DNA from: Aquabacterium sp029268225
GTDB lineage: Bacteria > Pseudomonadota > Gammaproteobacteria > Burkholderiales > Burkholderiaceae_C
NCBI RefSeq assembly: GCF_037482285.1
Contig: NZ_JBBEYB010000017.1
Coordinates: 8,954-72,953, forward strand
Reading direction: 5' to 3'
Length of the DNA stretch: 64,000 nt
This document shows, in pieces, positions 1 through 8,453 of this stretch. Both the position numbers and the translations under genes were made by a program. The number at the start of each line of letters is the position of its first letter. Position 1 is the stretch's first letter. The notes below the pieces were generated by a model. The model was not told the DNA's origin. It did no database searches and saw nothing but the letters and a program-made list of their open reading frames with translations.

Positions 1-1007
1 AGCAAGACCGCGTCAGGGAATGGTGGCCCGCCCTGTGGCAAGGCTGCGTGAAACCGGCCGCAGCCTGGGCCCAGGTGTGCGCCGAGGTGCGCAAGCTGGG
101 GCCGCAATGGGGCAAGCAGGTCGAGGACGGCTTCGTACGCCAGTGGGTGCAAAGCCGTCTGCAACCCTGGCGGGTGAGCGCCCCCGATGGCCGCGCCACC
201 GGCCTGCTGACCGGCTACTTTGAGCCACTGCTGGAAGGCCGACGCACCCCGGATGCGCGTTTTCGCCACCCGCTGCACCGGGCCCCGCAGGGGCTGGGCA
301 CCCGCAAGCCCTTCCTCAGCCGCAACGAGTTGGAGCGCACACCAGAGGGCCGCGCCGCACTGGCCGGACGCGAACTGGTCTACCTCGCTGACCCGCTGGA
401 CGTGCTGCTGATCCAGGTGCAGGGCTCCGGTCGCATCCGCCTGCAAGACGAACGCGACGCGCAGGGCCAGCCCAAGGTGGTGCGTCTGGCCTTTGGGGGC
501 CACAACGACCAACCCTATGTGTCGGTGGCGCGCTGGCTGGTGGACCAGGGTGCGTTCACGCTGGAGCAGGCCTCCTGGCCAGCCATCCGCAACTGGGCCA
601 CGGCGAACCCGGCCCGGGTGGACGAGATGATGCACGCCAACCCGCGCGTGGTCTTCTTCCGTGAAGAGCCCTTGCCAGACCCAGCCGTGGGCCCGAGCGG
701 CGCCCAAGGGGTGCCGCTGACGCCTGGTCGCTCGATTGCCGTCGACCGCGACAGCGTGCCGCTGGGCACCCCGGTGTGGCTGGACAGCACGGTGCCCTCC
801 ACGTGGTCGGCCAACGGCAGCGCCAGCCCGGCCGCGCCCTTGCAGCGCCTGGTGATGGCACAGGACACTGGCGGCGCCATCCTGGGCGCCGTGCGCGCCG
901 ACTTCTTCTGGGGCTGGGGCGATGAGGCCCTGGCCCTGGCCGGTCGCACCAAACAGAATTTGGCGATGTGGGTGCTGTGGCCGCAGGGCGCCGGGCCCAC
1001 GCGCTGA
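1..1007 (+). CDS. mltA: Membrane-bound lytic murein transglycosylase A, 5' end missing
   Basis: MltA cleaves the glycan strand of peptidoglycan and leaves 1,6-anhydromuramic acid ends; it is normally an outer-membrane lipoprotein. The frame is open from base 3, before the first possible start (GTG at 48), so the signal peptide and N-terminus lie outside the window and about 334 residues are visible. The central MltA domain is seen in the GYFEPLLEG and LIQVQGSGRI stretches. The C-terminal 3D barrel carries three Asp-containing motifs, including MAQDTGGAI, where the family's catalytic Asp sits, and ends with AGRTKQNLAMWVLWP. It is convergent with the downstream esterase, with a 12-base gap. The family call is firm; the true start cannot be seen. 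Confidence 0.95.
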   Translation, partial: QDRVREWWPALWQGCVKPAAAWAQVCAEVRKLGPQWGKQVEDGFVRQWVQSRLQPWRVSAPDGRATGLLTGYFEPLLEGRRTPDARFRHPLHRAPQGLGTRKPFLSRNELERTPEGRAALAGRELVYLADPLDVLLIQVQGSGRIRLQDERDAQGQPKVVRLAFGGHNDQPYVSVARWLVDQGAFTLEQASWPAIRNWATANPARVDEMMHANPRVVFFREEPLPDPAVGPSGAQGVPLTPGRSIAVDRDSVPLGTPVWLDSTVPSTWSANGSASPAAPLQRLVMAQDTGGAILGAVRADFFWGWGDEALALAGRTKQNLAMWVLWPQGAGPTR

Positions 1008-1019
1008 CTCAGCTGACGT

Positions 1020-1967
1020 TCAAGCGGCAAAGGCCCGCTTGAGCGCCTCGGCCAGGGCCGTGTGCGCCTGCGCGGCTTCCGGCAAGAAGCGACCCATGTT
1101 GATGAAGTCGTGGATGACGCCGGGCCACACGCGCAGTTCCACCGGCACGCCGGCCGCGCGCAGCTTGTCGGCGTACAGGTAGCCGTCGTCGGTCAAGGGG
1201 TCGCACTGCGCCAGGCCGATCCAGGCCGGGGCCACGCCGCGGTGATCGGGCGCGTGCAGAGGCTCGCGGTGCCAGCGCTCGCTGAGGTGGCCGCCCTGCG
1301 CATGGCTTTCAAACCACTTCATCAACTCCGCGTTGAGGAACGTGGCGCGCCCGTAGGTCATGAACGAATCGGTGCGCACGCCCACCTGCACGGAGGGATA
1401 GAACAGCGCCTGCAGTTTCAAGGGGATGTCGGCGTCGCGCGCCAGCACCGCCAGGATGGCCGCCAGCGTGCCGCCCGCGCTGTCACCACCGACCGCCATG
1501 CGGCTGGCGTCCAGATGCTGGGTGTGACCGTGCTCGACCAGCCAGCGCAGGGCCGCCATGCAGTCTTCCAGCCCCGCAGGGTATTTGTGCTCGGGCGCCA
1601 GGCGGTAGTCGATGGCCACCACGGCCGCGCCGCTCTGGTGGGCCACCTGGCTGCACATCGCCTCACAGGTGTCGATGCCGCCCACCACAAAGCCGCCGCC
1701 ATGCAGGTACAGGAACACCGGCAGGTCCTTGTCGTGGGTGCTGGCCCACAGGCGTGCCGGGATGTCACCGGCCGGGCCGGGAATGGTGAAGTGCTCGACA
1801 CGGGGCAAGGGCACCGGTGGGTGAGCCATCGCACCCACCCCCGCGGCATAGGCCTTGCGGGCCATCTCCACCGGTTGCTGGCTCAGCGGCGGAAAACCTG
1901 TGCGACGGATGCTGTCCATCAGGGCCTGGGTGTGGGGGGCAAAGGGCAAGGGATTGTCGTCAGCCAT
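1020..1967 (-). CDS. Alpha/beta hydrolase, HSL-type esterase/lipase
   Basis: A 315-residue carboxylic ester hydrolase of the hormone-sensitive-lipase group. It shows the oxyanion-hole motif HGGGF near residue 90, the nucleophile elbow GDSAGG near 160, and late Asp (CDPLTDD) and His (GVIHDF) residues completing the triad. No signal peptide is evident, so it is probably cytoplasmic. The start at 1967 was chosen because a GGAGAC ribosome site lies about 8 bases upstream; a longer frame reaches 2042 without a good site. The natural substrate (short acyl esters or lactones) cannot be read from sequence. It may be transcribed with the exported-protein gene upstream on the same strand. Confidence 0.9.
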   Translation of the reverse strand: MADDNPLPFAPHTQALMDSIRRTGFPPLSQQPVEMARKAYAAGVGAMAHPPVPLPRVEHFTIPGPAGDIPARLWASTHDKDLPVFLYLHGGGFVVGGIDTCEAMCSQVAHQSGAAVVAIDYRLAPEHKYPAGLEDCMAALRWLVEHGHTQHLDASRMAVGGDSAGGTLAAILAVLARDADIPLKLQALFYPSVQVGVRTDSFMTYGRATFLNAELMKWFESHAQGGHLSERWHREPLHAPDHRGVAPAWIGLAQCDPLTDDGYLYADKLRAAGVPVELRVWPGVIHDFINMGRFLPEAAQAHTALAEALKRAFAA

Positions 1968-2038
1968 GTCGAAGGTCTCCTGCCGATGGGTTCGGCGCGT
2001 GTGGGACAGGAACGGGGGCCGTGCGGGCGCAGGGCACC

Positions 2039-2776
2039 TCAAGGCGCGGTGATGCGGATTTCCAGCTGTTCGGACTGTGTGTCATCGATGGCCTCGGTCG
2101 ACAGCGTGCCACTGCGCGCTTGCTGGGCACGCCGACCACTGCGGGCCACCACGGCCCATTCTCCCAGAGGGACGGCCACCGTGCTGACCACCTCGCTGTA
2201 CCGTACTTGGCCATCGGGTTCGTAGGCAGACTGGGTGCTGGCGCGGGCATCGAGTTCCACCGTGACAGGCGCCTGGCCACCAGGCCACTGTGGGCGCACA
2301 TTCAGCCCCTGACCCAGATCAAGCCACTCGGTCTGGCCCCAGGCCTGTACCGCGCCGCCACGGCCATCTCGGCCCGGGCGCTGCGTGGGCACATACGCCC
2401 ATTGCCACACCGTGTAGGGCTGGCTGCGTCCCACGAACAGACGCGCTCGACCGCCGTTGAGCACCTGCACCTGCTGCACCGACTGGGTCTGGGTCTCGGT
2501 CTGCCACCGACCCATCTGCACCTCGCCCTGGGCCACCACGCCGCGCTGGCTGTCGATGATCACCCGCCCCTGGCGCACACCGACGCGGCTGTCTTGCACC
2601 TGTCCCTGCCCTGCAATCCGCCACTCCACCACCAGATTGCGCAACGGCAGGCCGGCATCGCGGACCTGCGCAGCAACCCACCCTGGGGTGAGGCTCAGGC
2701 CGGCGCACAAGGCCCCCAGAGCACGAGCCCAGCGCCGCCGAGGGCCACTTGTCTGAAAATGCGGGAAATCAAGCAT
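2039..2776 (-). CDS. Exported protein of unknown function
   Basis: A 245-residue protein that I do not assign to a family. The N-terminus has a basic stretch (RRRW) followed by a hydrophobic segment ending in WVAAQ, a plausible Sec signal peptide cleaved after AA or AQ. The mature part is rich in beta-prone repeats such as LVVEWRIAGQG, VIIDSQRGVVAQGEV and VQVLNGGRARLFVG, suggesting a periplasmic beta-rich fold. The start at 2776 has a strong AAGGAGA site; an upstream in-frame extension to 2863 lacks one. It is divergent from the HDOD gene, so the roughly 155 bases between them must hold two promoters. Confidence 0.75.
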   Translation of the reverse strand: MLDFPHFQTSGPRRRWARALGALCAGLSLTPGWVAAQVRDAGLPLRNLVVEWRIAGQGQVQDSRVGVRQGRVIIDSQRGVVAQGEVQMGRWQTETQTQSVQQVQVLNGGRARLFVGRSQPYTVWQWAYVPTQRPGRDGRGGAVQAWGQTEWLDLGQGLNVRPQWPGGQAPVTVELDARASTQSAYEPDGQVRYSEVVSTVAVPLGEWAVVARSGRRAQQARSGTLSTEAIDDTQSEQLEIRITAP

Positions 2777-2932
2777 GATCCTGTCTCCTTTCCGACGCGC
2801 CAGATCGCGAAGCTCGTGCTTCAATGTGAACGCAGCAGAACCGATGTTCACGTAATCTGCCACAGACTGAAACGAACCGGGGCGGCCGCCCTCGACACCT
2901 TACTGCGCCCTGGCTCAAGGCGCCCTACCTCC

Positions 2933-3760
2933 ATGCAGCTCGACGAACTGTTCCAACAACCTCAGGCCCTGCCCGCTGTCCCCAAGATCGTTCACGAACT
3001 GATCGACAGCTTCAATGACCAGGATGTGTCGATCGAGGCGATTGCGCGCAAGCTCGCCGCCGACCCGGTGCTGTCGGCCCGCTTGCTGCGCCTGGCCAAC
3101 TCGGCTTACTACCATGTGTCGCGCACCATCGGCACGGTGCCGGAGTCCATCGCGATGCTGGGCTTCGTGACCGTGCGCACGCTGGTGATCAGCTCGGGCC
3201 TGACCGGTGGCTACAAGTCCATGCCCGGCCTGGACCTGAGCCAGTTCTGGCGCTACAGCATGCACGCGGCCGCCGTATCGGGCTGGGTCGCACAGCAGGT
3301 GCGCGTCAACCGTGACCAGGCGTTCACGGTCGGCCTGATGCACGCGATTGGCGAGTTGGTGATGCACGCAGGCATGCCCGCAGCCATGCTGCAACTGGAC
3401 CAGCAATCGTCCCCGATGGACGATGACCGTCTGGCGCTGGAGGAGCGCACCTTCGGCTACCAATTCGCATCCGTGGGATCGGAGTTGGCACGTCAGTGGC
3501 GCTTCCCGCTGTCGTTCGTGGAGGCGATCCGCCACTTCCCAGCGCCGCTGGCTCAGCCCAAATTCGACCCGGTGGCCGGCGTGCTGCACCTGGCCGCCTG
3601 GCGCGCCCGCGCCGAGTTCCACCAGCTCGATGCCGCGGCGATGGCCGCCCAGGTGCCTGCCGACGTGTGTGCGGCACTGGGCCTCTCGACGGACGTGCTG
3701 CTCAAGGAAATGCCACCGCTCGCAGAGTTGTGCGAAGGCCTGGAAGCGTTGATCAGCTGA
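2933..3760 (+). CDS. HDOD domain signalling protein
   Basis: A 275-residue protein that is almost entirely one HDOD domain, a helical module related to HD phosphohydrolases but usually lacking metal ligands. Family hallmarks are LPAVPKIVHELID near the start, LSARLLRLANSAYY, and IAMLGFVTVRTLVISSGL. HDOD proteins act in c-di-GMP, motility and stress signalling, generally as scaffolds. The ATG at 2933 begins the domain directly; the much longer open frame upstream is antisense to the exported-protein gene and was ignored. Other signalling genes (two GGDEF/EAL proteins, stator genes) lie in the same window, but no operon link is visible. Confidence 0.9.
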   Translation: MQLDELFQQPQALPAVPKIVHELIDSFNDQDVSIEAIARKLAADPVLSARLLRLANSAYYHVSRTIGTVPESIAMLGFVTVRTLVISSGLTGGYKSMPGLDLSQFWRYSMHAAAVSGWVAQQVRVNRDQAFTVGLMHAIGELVMHAGMPAAMLQLDQQSSPMDDDRLALEERTFGYQFASVGSELARQWRFPLSFVEAIRHFPAPLAQPKFDPVAGVLHLAAWRARAEFHQLDAAAMAAQVPADVCAALGLSTDVLLKEMPPLAELCEGLEALIS

Positions 3761-3820
3761 TCCTGAACGCACCGGGCCGCCTCCCGCTGCCGAAGACACG
3801 GGCGGCGAACTGTTGCGGCA

Positions 3821-6058
3821 TCAGATGGACAGCGGATCGACGTCCACCGCCCAGCGGATCAGCCCGCTGCGACGGTGCTGCTGAGCCAGGGTGAACCAGG
3901 TGGCCTGGGCGGCCGACAAGAAGCGCTGCAGCGGCACACGCTGGGCGCTTTCGATCATCAACTGCGCCCGCTCGACATTGGCCACGCGCTGAACCGGCGT
4001 GGGCACCGCAGGGTAGAGCGTGATGCCGGCCGCTTGCGCCTCGGCCATCAGCGCCTGCGCCGCGGCTTCCAGAAAGCCTTGCGCGGCCTCTTGCGTCTTG
4101 CCCTCGGCGCGCAACATGGCCAGGTGAGCGTAGGGCGGCAGGCCCGCCATCTCGCGTTCTTTGAGCTGCTGCGCGGCAAAGTCCGCAAAGTCGTACTTGC
4201 GCAGCGCCTGGTAGAGCGGGTGCGTGGGGTGCCAGGTCTGCACCCACATCTCGCTGCGCCCCGCCACCTCGGCATCGCGACCGGCGCGACCGGCAGCCTG
4301 GAGCAGCAGCGCGAACTGGCGCTCGGCGGCGCGGAAGTCGCTGGCAAACAGGGCGGCGTCGGGGTTGATGGCCGCCACCAGCGTGATGCGCCGGAAATCG
4401 TGCCCCTTGGCCACCATCTGCGTGCCCACCAGCACGTCCACCTCGCCGGCGTGCACGCTGGCCAACTGCTCTTCCAGCGCGCCCTTGTGACGGGTCACGT
4501 CGGCGTCGATGCGGCCGACGCGGGCGCCGGGCAGGGCCTCGGCCAGTTGCTCTTCCAGGCGCTCGGTGCCGCGGCCCACGGGCGCGATGTCCTGGTTGCC
4601 ACAGTCCGGACAGGCACGCGGCACCCGTTCGGAAAAGCCGCAGTGGTGGCAGCGCAGGGTGCGGTCGGCCTTGTGGAACACGCGCCAGGCGCTGCAATGG
4701 GGGCAGCCGCTCTTCCAGCCGCAGTCGCTGCAATGGAGCACCGGCGCGTAGCCGCGGCGGTTGAGCAGCACCAGGCTTTGCTCGCCGCGCTCGATGCGCT
4801 GGGTGATGGCCGCCAGCAGCTCGCGCGCGAAGGGCGGCTGGTCCTGACCCATGGTGGGACGCAGCAAACGAGACTGGTCGAGCAGGCGCACCTGCGGCAT
4901 GTCGCCCGCGCCAATGCGCGAGGGCATGGCCAGGCGCACATAGCGGCCGGCACCGCCTTCGGCCACCGGCAGCGCGTTATACCAACTCTCCAGGCTGGGC
5001 GTGGCCGAGCCGAGGATGATGGGCACCTGCTCCAGCTTGGCGCGGTAGATGGCCAGGTCGCGGGCCGAGTAGCGCGCGCCGTCTTGCTGCTTGTAGCTGG
5101 GGTCGTGTTCTTCGTCGACGACGATGAGGCCCAGACGCGGCAGCGGCGTGAACACCGACAGGCGCGTGCCCAGGATCAGGTCGGCGTGACCGGTGTGCGC
5201 CATCAACCAGTGGCGCAGGCGCTGGGCGGGTGTGAGGCCGCTGTGCAGGGAGACGATGCGCCGGCCCGCGAAGCGCTCGGCCACGCGGGTTTCGAGCTGC
5301 GGCGTCAGGTTGATCTCGGGCACCATCATCAGCACCTGCTGGCCCGCGTCCAGCGCACGCTGGGCCTGGCGCAGGTAGACCTCGGTCTTGCCGCTGCCGG
5401 TGCTGCCCCACAGCAGATAGGGCTGGTCGCCGCCTTCGGCCAGACGGTCGAGCACGGCCTGCTGCTCGGCCGTCAAGGTCGGCAAGACAGACACCTGCGG
5501 CGGGGCCAGGTCAGGCACGGTGCCTGACGAGGGCGAGGTGGCCTCCTGCGGCATGTCCGATGAGGTCATCGACTCTGACAGACGGACTGCGGCCTTGGCC
5601 CGGGCGCGCTTGGGCTTGGCTGCCGGCGGCGACACCTCCTTGTCCAGGCGCTTGAGACGGCGCCCCCACTGGGTGGCATCAAGCTGACGCAGCTCGGGCG
5701 GCAACACCATCAGCGCCATCTCTCCCAGACTGCGCTGGTAATAGGCCGCGGCGAAACGCACCAGTTGGCGCCAGGCAGCCGGCATGGGGGGCAGGCCATC
5801 GAGCACCTCGGCCACTTCCTTGAGCTGGGCAGGGTCGACCGTGGCATCCGGGGCCACCTCGTCACCACCCCACCAGACCACGCCGGTGACCACACGCCGC
5901 CCAAAGGGCACACGCACCAGGGTGCCTGCTGGCAAGGGCCGATCACACAGGTAATCCAGAGGCCCCCACAGGCCCGCATGCTGCGGCGCCTCGACCACGA
6001 CGCCCAGGCGGTGCAACAAAGGGGTGTCAGGGGAGGCGGAGACAGGCATGAAGGGCAT
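3821..6058 (-). CDS. priA: Primosomal protein N', replication restart helicase PriA
   Basis: PriA is the 3'-to-5' SF2 helicase that recognises stalled forks and reloads DnaB. The 745-residue product has the N-terminal 3'-DNA-end-binding region (residues 10-110), a low-complexity linker, Walker A GSTGSGKTE near 218, a DEEH Walker B box, and the helicase-embedded zinc module built from CSDCGWKSGCPHC and CHHCG...CPDCG pairs. The C-terminus carries the GRAGRDAEVAG helicase motif VI region. The start is ambiguous between ATG 6058 and ATG 6049; the frame itself extends to 6142. It is transcribed away from the adjacent gene-free region containing DnaA boxes. Confidence 0.97.
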   Translation of the reverse strand: MPFMPVSASPDTPLLHRLGVVVEAPQHAGLWGPLDYLCDRPLPAGTLVRVPFGRRVVTGVVWWGGDEVAPDATVDPAQLKEVAEVLDGLPPMPAAWRQLVRFAAAYYQRSLGEMALMVLPPELRQLDATQWGRRLKRLDKEVSPPAAKPKRARAKAAVRLSESMTSSDMPQEATSPSSGTVPDLAPPQVSVLPTLTAEQQAVLDRLAEGGDQPYLLWGSTGSGKTEVYLRQAQRALDAGQQVLMMVPEINLTPQLETRVAERFAGRRIVSLHSGLTPAQRLRHWLMAHTGHADLILGTRLSVFTPLPRLGLIVVDEEHDPSYKQQDGARYSARDLAIYRAKLEQVPIILGSATPSLESWYNALPVAEGGAGRYVRLAMPSRIGAGDMPQVRLLDQSRLLRPTMGQDQPPFARELLAAITQRIERGEQSLVLLNRRGYAPVLHCSDCGWKSGCPHCSAWRVFHKADRTLRCHHCGFSERVPRACPDCGNQDIAPVGRGTERLEEQLAEALPGARVGRIDADVTRHKGALEEQLASVHAGEVDVLVGTQMVAKGHDFRRITLVAAINPDAALFASDFRAAERQFALLLQAAGRAGRDAEVAGRSEMWVQTWHPTHPLYQALRKYDFADFAAQQLKEREMAGLPPYAHLAMLRAEGKTQEAAQGFLEAAAQALMAEAQAAGITLYPAVPTPVQRVANVERAQLMIESAQRVPLQRFLSAAQATWFTLAQQHRRSGLIRWAVDVDPLSI

Positions 6059-6144
6059 CAGAGTGGCTGAGATTTTGACAGATCCCTGAACTTGCGCCCG
6101 CAAGTGCTTGATTCGCAAAGGCCATTCAGGCCCCGCACCCAAGT

Positions 6145-6153
6145 TGTGGATAA
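6145..6153 (-). promoter_or_regulatory. Perfect DnaA box
   Basis: TGTGGATAA on the plus strand, equal to the consensus TTATCCACA on the minus strand. It lies just upstream of the priA start region. Confidence 0.6.
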
Positions 6154-6543
6154 CTTTGTGGGGAATTCAGACATACCACAGTCTGGAATGCCTCAAGGTG
6201 GGGCTTGACGTGGAAGCACCCCCATCCACAACACATGGAGACCAACCCATACAAATCAATGACTTAGATGAATTTGGCATTTTTTTCAAAGCATGGCGCC
6301 GCTCACGGCCCCGCCTGGCGCACGCCCCCCTCAGGGTGGGGATAACTTTCCCCTCGCGTGTGCAAAACCCGGGATTGCCCCAGTTGCCAGACCACGCCCA
6401 CGCGGATCTCACGCAGATCACCTCGGTCGCCTCGATTCGGGGAATCGGACACGTTGACGCGCACGCTTCCTCACTTGCCCACGGGTGCCAAAGTGGCACT
6501 CGACAAACGAGCCGTAAGTGCCTGATTCATAAGCGCACCGCAC

Positions 6544-6566
6544 TTACCCACAATTTCTGTGGATAA
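6544..6566. promoter_or_regulatory. Inverted pair of DnaA boxes
   Basis: TTACCCACA (one mismatch to TTATCCACA) faces a perfect TGTGGATAA across a 5-base spacer, forming a near palindrome of two DnaA-type 9-mers. Confidence 0.6.
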
Positions 6567-6986
6567 CTTTGTGGGCAAACCATGCACAGTTGCGCTAAGT
6601 GCTTGTCGGGGCGTGGCTTACCCGGCCCTGCCCAGCTTTTCATCATGGCCACATAATCCATGTGAATCAATCACTTACGACACAAACACGTGTTTGACGC
6701 CAGACGTTGACGCGCATCAGAGACTGCGTCAGTCGCTCGCACTTTTGTGGGGATAACTGGGGGCCGTTAACACAGAATTCGCCCCGTTTCGGGGCAAAAG
6801 TGGCCGCAGATTTGTGTTAGCCATGCCGCATCCCCGGGCCGTGGCACCGCAATTCAGGGGAGGGTAAACCTTACCAATACGTCAAGACGCTTCCAGAGGA
6901 TGTATGCTTGTCAACGTGCCCGTTCTGGTCGCCTTTTGACCCTTGTGGGGCGCCTCTTCATTACCCTTTTCTTTGTGAGACACGCA

Positions 6987-7199
6987 ATGAGCTTCTCGAT
7001 CGAATCCAAACTCGGCGACCTGCTGGACAACGAAACCACCAAGGCCATCCTGGAAAAGCACATGCCCGGCATCTCCACCCACCCGCAAATCGGCATGGGC
7101 AAGGGTTTCGCCCTGTCGATGGTGGCCAAGTTCTCCGGTGGCCTGATCACCGAAGACATCCTGGCCAAGGTCAACGAAGAACTGGCCGCTCTGGGCTGA
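6987..7199 (+). CDS. Small conserved-looking protein of unknown function
   Basis: A 70-residue acidic, probably helical protein containing NETTKAILEKHMPGISTHPQIGMGKGF and then VAKFSGGLITEDILAKVNEELA. I recognise this helix-loop pattern as a recurring small domain found alone or at the C-termini of larger bacterial proteins, but I cannot name a function. The ATG at 6987 is preceded by a weak GTGAGA site. It is monocistronic: the gene-free DnaA-box region lies upstream and a strong intrinsic terminator follows within 50 bases. Codon use is ordinary for the window. Confidence 0.75.
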   Translation: MSFSIESKLGDLLDNETTKAILEKHMPGISTHPQIGMGKGFALSMVAKFSGGLITEDILAKVNEELAALG

Positions 7200-7243
7200 T
7201 CGATGACCGCTGCGTCGCCTCATGGCGCGCCGCCTGGATCTGG

Positions 7244-7268
7244 AAAGCCTCCTGCGGGAGGCTTTTTT
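7244..7268 (+). terminator. Intrinsic terminator after the 70-residue protein gene
   Basis: A perfect 9-bp stem AAAGCCTCC/GGGAGGCTTT with a TGC-type loop runs into a T-tract (TTTTTT). Confidence 0.9.
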
Positions 7269-7343
7269 GTGCCCGCTTGCGGCACGTGAACCTGGGCGCC
7301 CCGAGCGCCACCTGTCATGGTCCATTCGATCGTCACGGCCGGC

Positions 7344-8384
7344 ATGTCGCGTACCCCCTCCATCCGGAGGGCACGTGGCGCCGCCTTCATGCTCATCACC
7401 GGACTGATCGCACTGAGCGCCGGTCTGGCGTCGGCGCAGGCCGACACCCCCACGTGGCGGGAGCGGCTGAAGGCCGCCCGGGCCAGCGCTACCCCGGCAG
7501 CGCCTTGGACCACGCCTGGCACCCATCGCGTCACGCTGCCACATGGTGGTCTGGAACGTCACGCGCTGGTGCATGTGCCCGCCGGCTTTCGCCCCAAGGC
7601 GCCCACGGCCCTGGTGTTCGCTTTCCACGGCGGTGGCGGCGATGCGGCCTACATGGCCGATGACGATCGCTACGGGCTGATGGCTTTGGCCGAACGAGAG
7701 CACTTCGTGCTGGTCTTGCCCAGCGGCTACAGCCGCTTCCCGCGGGGCAAGCTGGCCACCTGGAACGCGGGCGACTGTTGCGGTGATGCCCGCGACCGCC
7801 AGATCGACGACGTGGGTTTCGTGCGCGCGCTGCTGACACACCTCGGACAGCAACTCGTGATCGACCGTGGTCGGGTGTTCGCCATGGGCATGTCCAACGG
7901 GGCCATGATGAGCTACCGCCTGGCCTGCGAAATGTCGGACACCTTCCGCGCCATCGCGGCAGTGGCAGGCACCGAAGCCGTCGCCAGCTGTCAGCCCAGC
8001 CGTCCGGTCGGCATCCTGCACATCCATGCGCGAGACGACACCCACGTGTTGTTCAACGGTGGCGCCGGGCCCGATGCCTTCGGCGATGCCAGCAAGGTGA
8101 TGGACTTCGTGTCGGTCCCGACCACCGTGTCACGCTGGGTGACGCGCCAGCAGTGTGCGCCCACGCCGCGACGCACGCTGGACGTACCGGGCGCGTTCTG
8201 CGACACATACAGCGGGTGTGCGGACGGGGCCGAGGTGCGCCTGTGCGTGACCGCCAGCGGGGGACATTCCTGGCCCGGGGCACCTGGCTCCCGGCTGGGT
8301 CGCAAGCCACCGCCTTCGCAGGCGATCTCGGCTCACGAACAGGCTTGGGCGTTTTTCCAGTCTCAGGCAGCGCGCCCGCGGTGA
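7344..8384 (+). CDS. Secreted polyhydroxybutyrate-depolymerase/feruloyl-esterase-like hydrolase (LpqC type)
   Basis: A 346-residue exported serine esterase. The N-terminus (IRRARGAAFMLITGLIALSAGLASAQ) is a clear signal peptide ending in ASA. The mature enzyme has the oxyanion-hole stretch VFAFHGGGGDA, a WNAGDCCG disulfide-type motif, the nucleophile elbow GMSNGAMM, and a late GGHSWPG histidine, as in the LpqC/poly(3-hydroxybutyrate) depolymerase family. Family members hydrolyse short polyester or feruloyl esters outside the cytoplasm. The start is uncertain between 7317, 7344 and 7389; 7344 gives the most typical signal peptide. It shares no operon with its minus-strand neighbour. Confidence 0.9.
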   Translation: MSRTPSIRRARGAAFMLITGLIALSAGLASAQADTPTWRERLKAARASATPAAPWTTPGTHRVTLPHGGLERHALVHVPAGFRPKAPTALVFAFHGGGGDAAYMADDDRYGLMALAEREHFVLVLPSGYSRFPRGKLATWNAGDCCGDARDRQIDDVGFVRALLTHLGQQLVIDRGRVFAMGMSNGAMMSYRLACEMSDTFRAIAAVAGTEAVASCQPSRPVGILHIHARDDTHVLFNGGAGPDAFGDASKVMDFVSVPTTVSRWVTRQQCAPTPRRTLDVPGAFCDTYSGCADGAEVRLCVTASGGHSWPGAPGSRLGRKPPPSQAISAHEQAWAFFQSQAARPR

Positions 8385-8453
8385 AGACGGCAGCGAGGCG
8401 CCCAGGCGGTTGGCCTGCCGCGGCTCATCGGACCTTGGGTGAGGCGTGCCCGC

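Larger units (their letters stand above)
6101..6677. repeat. Dispersed 15-bp repeat, consensus about TAAGTGCTTGATTCA
   Basis: Copies seen by eye lie at 6101-6115 (+), 6515-6529 (+), 6596-6610 (+, conserved only in its first 10 bases), 6253-6266 (-, three mismatches) and 6663-6677 (-, one mismatch). They are interleaved with the DnaA-box-like 9-mers and could be binding sites for one protein. Confidence 0.6.
6059..6986. other. Gene-free region with DnaA-box-like sites and repeated 15-mers
   Basis: About 0.93 kb between the divergent priA and a small gene contains no convincing coding sequence and is more A/T-rich than its surroundings. Two perfect DnaA-box 9-mers (TGTGGATAA) lie at 6145-6153 and 6558-6566. 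The second is paired head-to-head with TTACCCACA at 6544-6552. One-mismatch copies TGGGGATAA occur at 6337-6345 and 6748-6756. At least five copies of a motif close to TAAGTGCTTGATTCA are scattered in both orientations. A GCCCCG-TTT-CGGGGC hairpin lies at 6781-6795, inside a wider TAACACA/TGTGTTA inverted pair (6768-6819). The arrangement resembles a replication origin or a DnaA-titrating/regulatory locus, but no initiator gene is adjacent. Confidence 0.65.

Noticed and set aside
1817..2932. N-terminal extension of the HDOD protein
   Set aside because: It is antisense to the exported-protein gene and to the esterase start; the HDOD domain begins at the ATG at 2933.
6108..6566. A 152-residue frame inside the DnaA-box region
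   Set aside because: Codon use and composition are unlike the window's genes, and it runs across the DnaA-box and repeat motifs, so it is best seen as chance.
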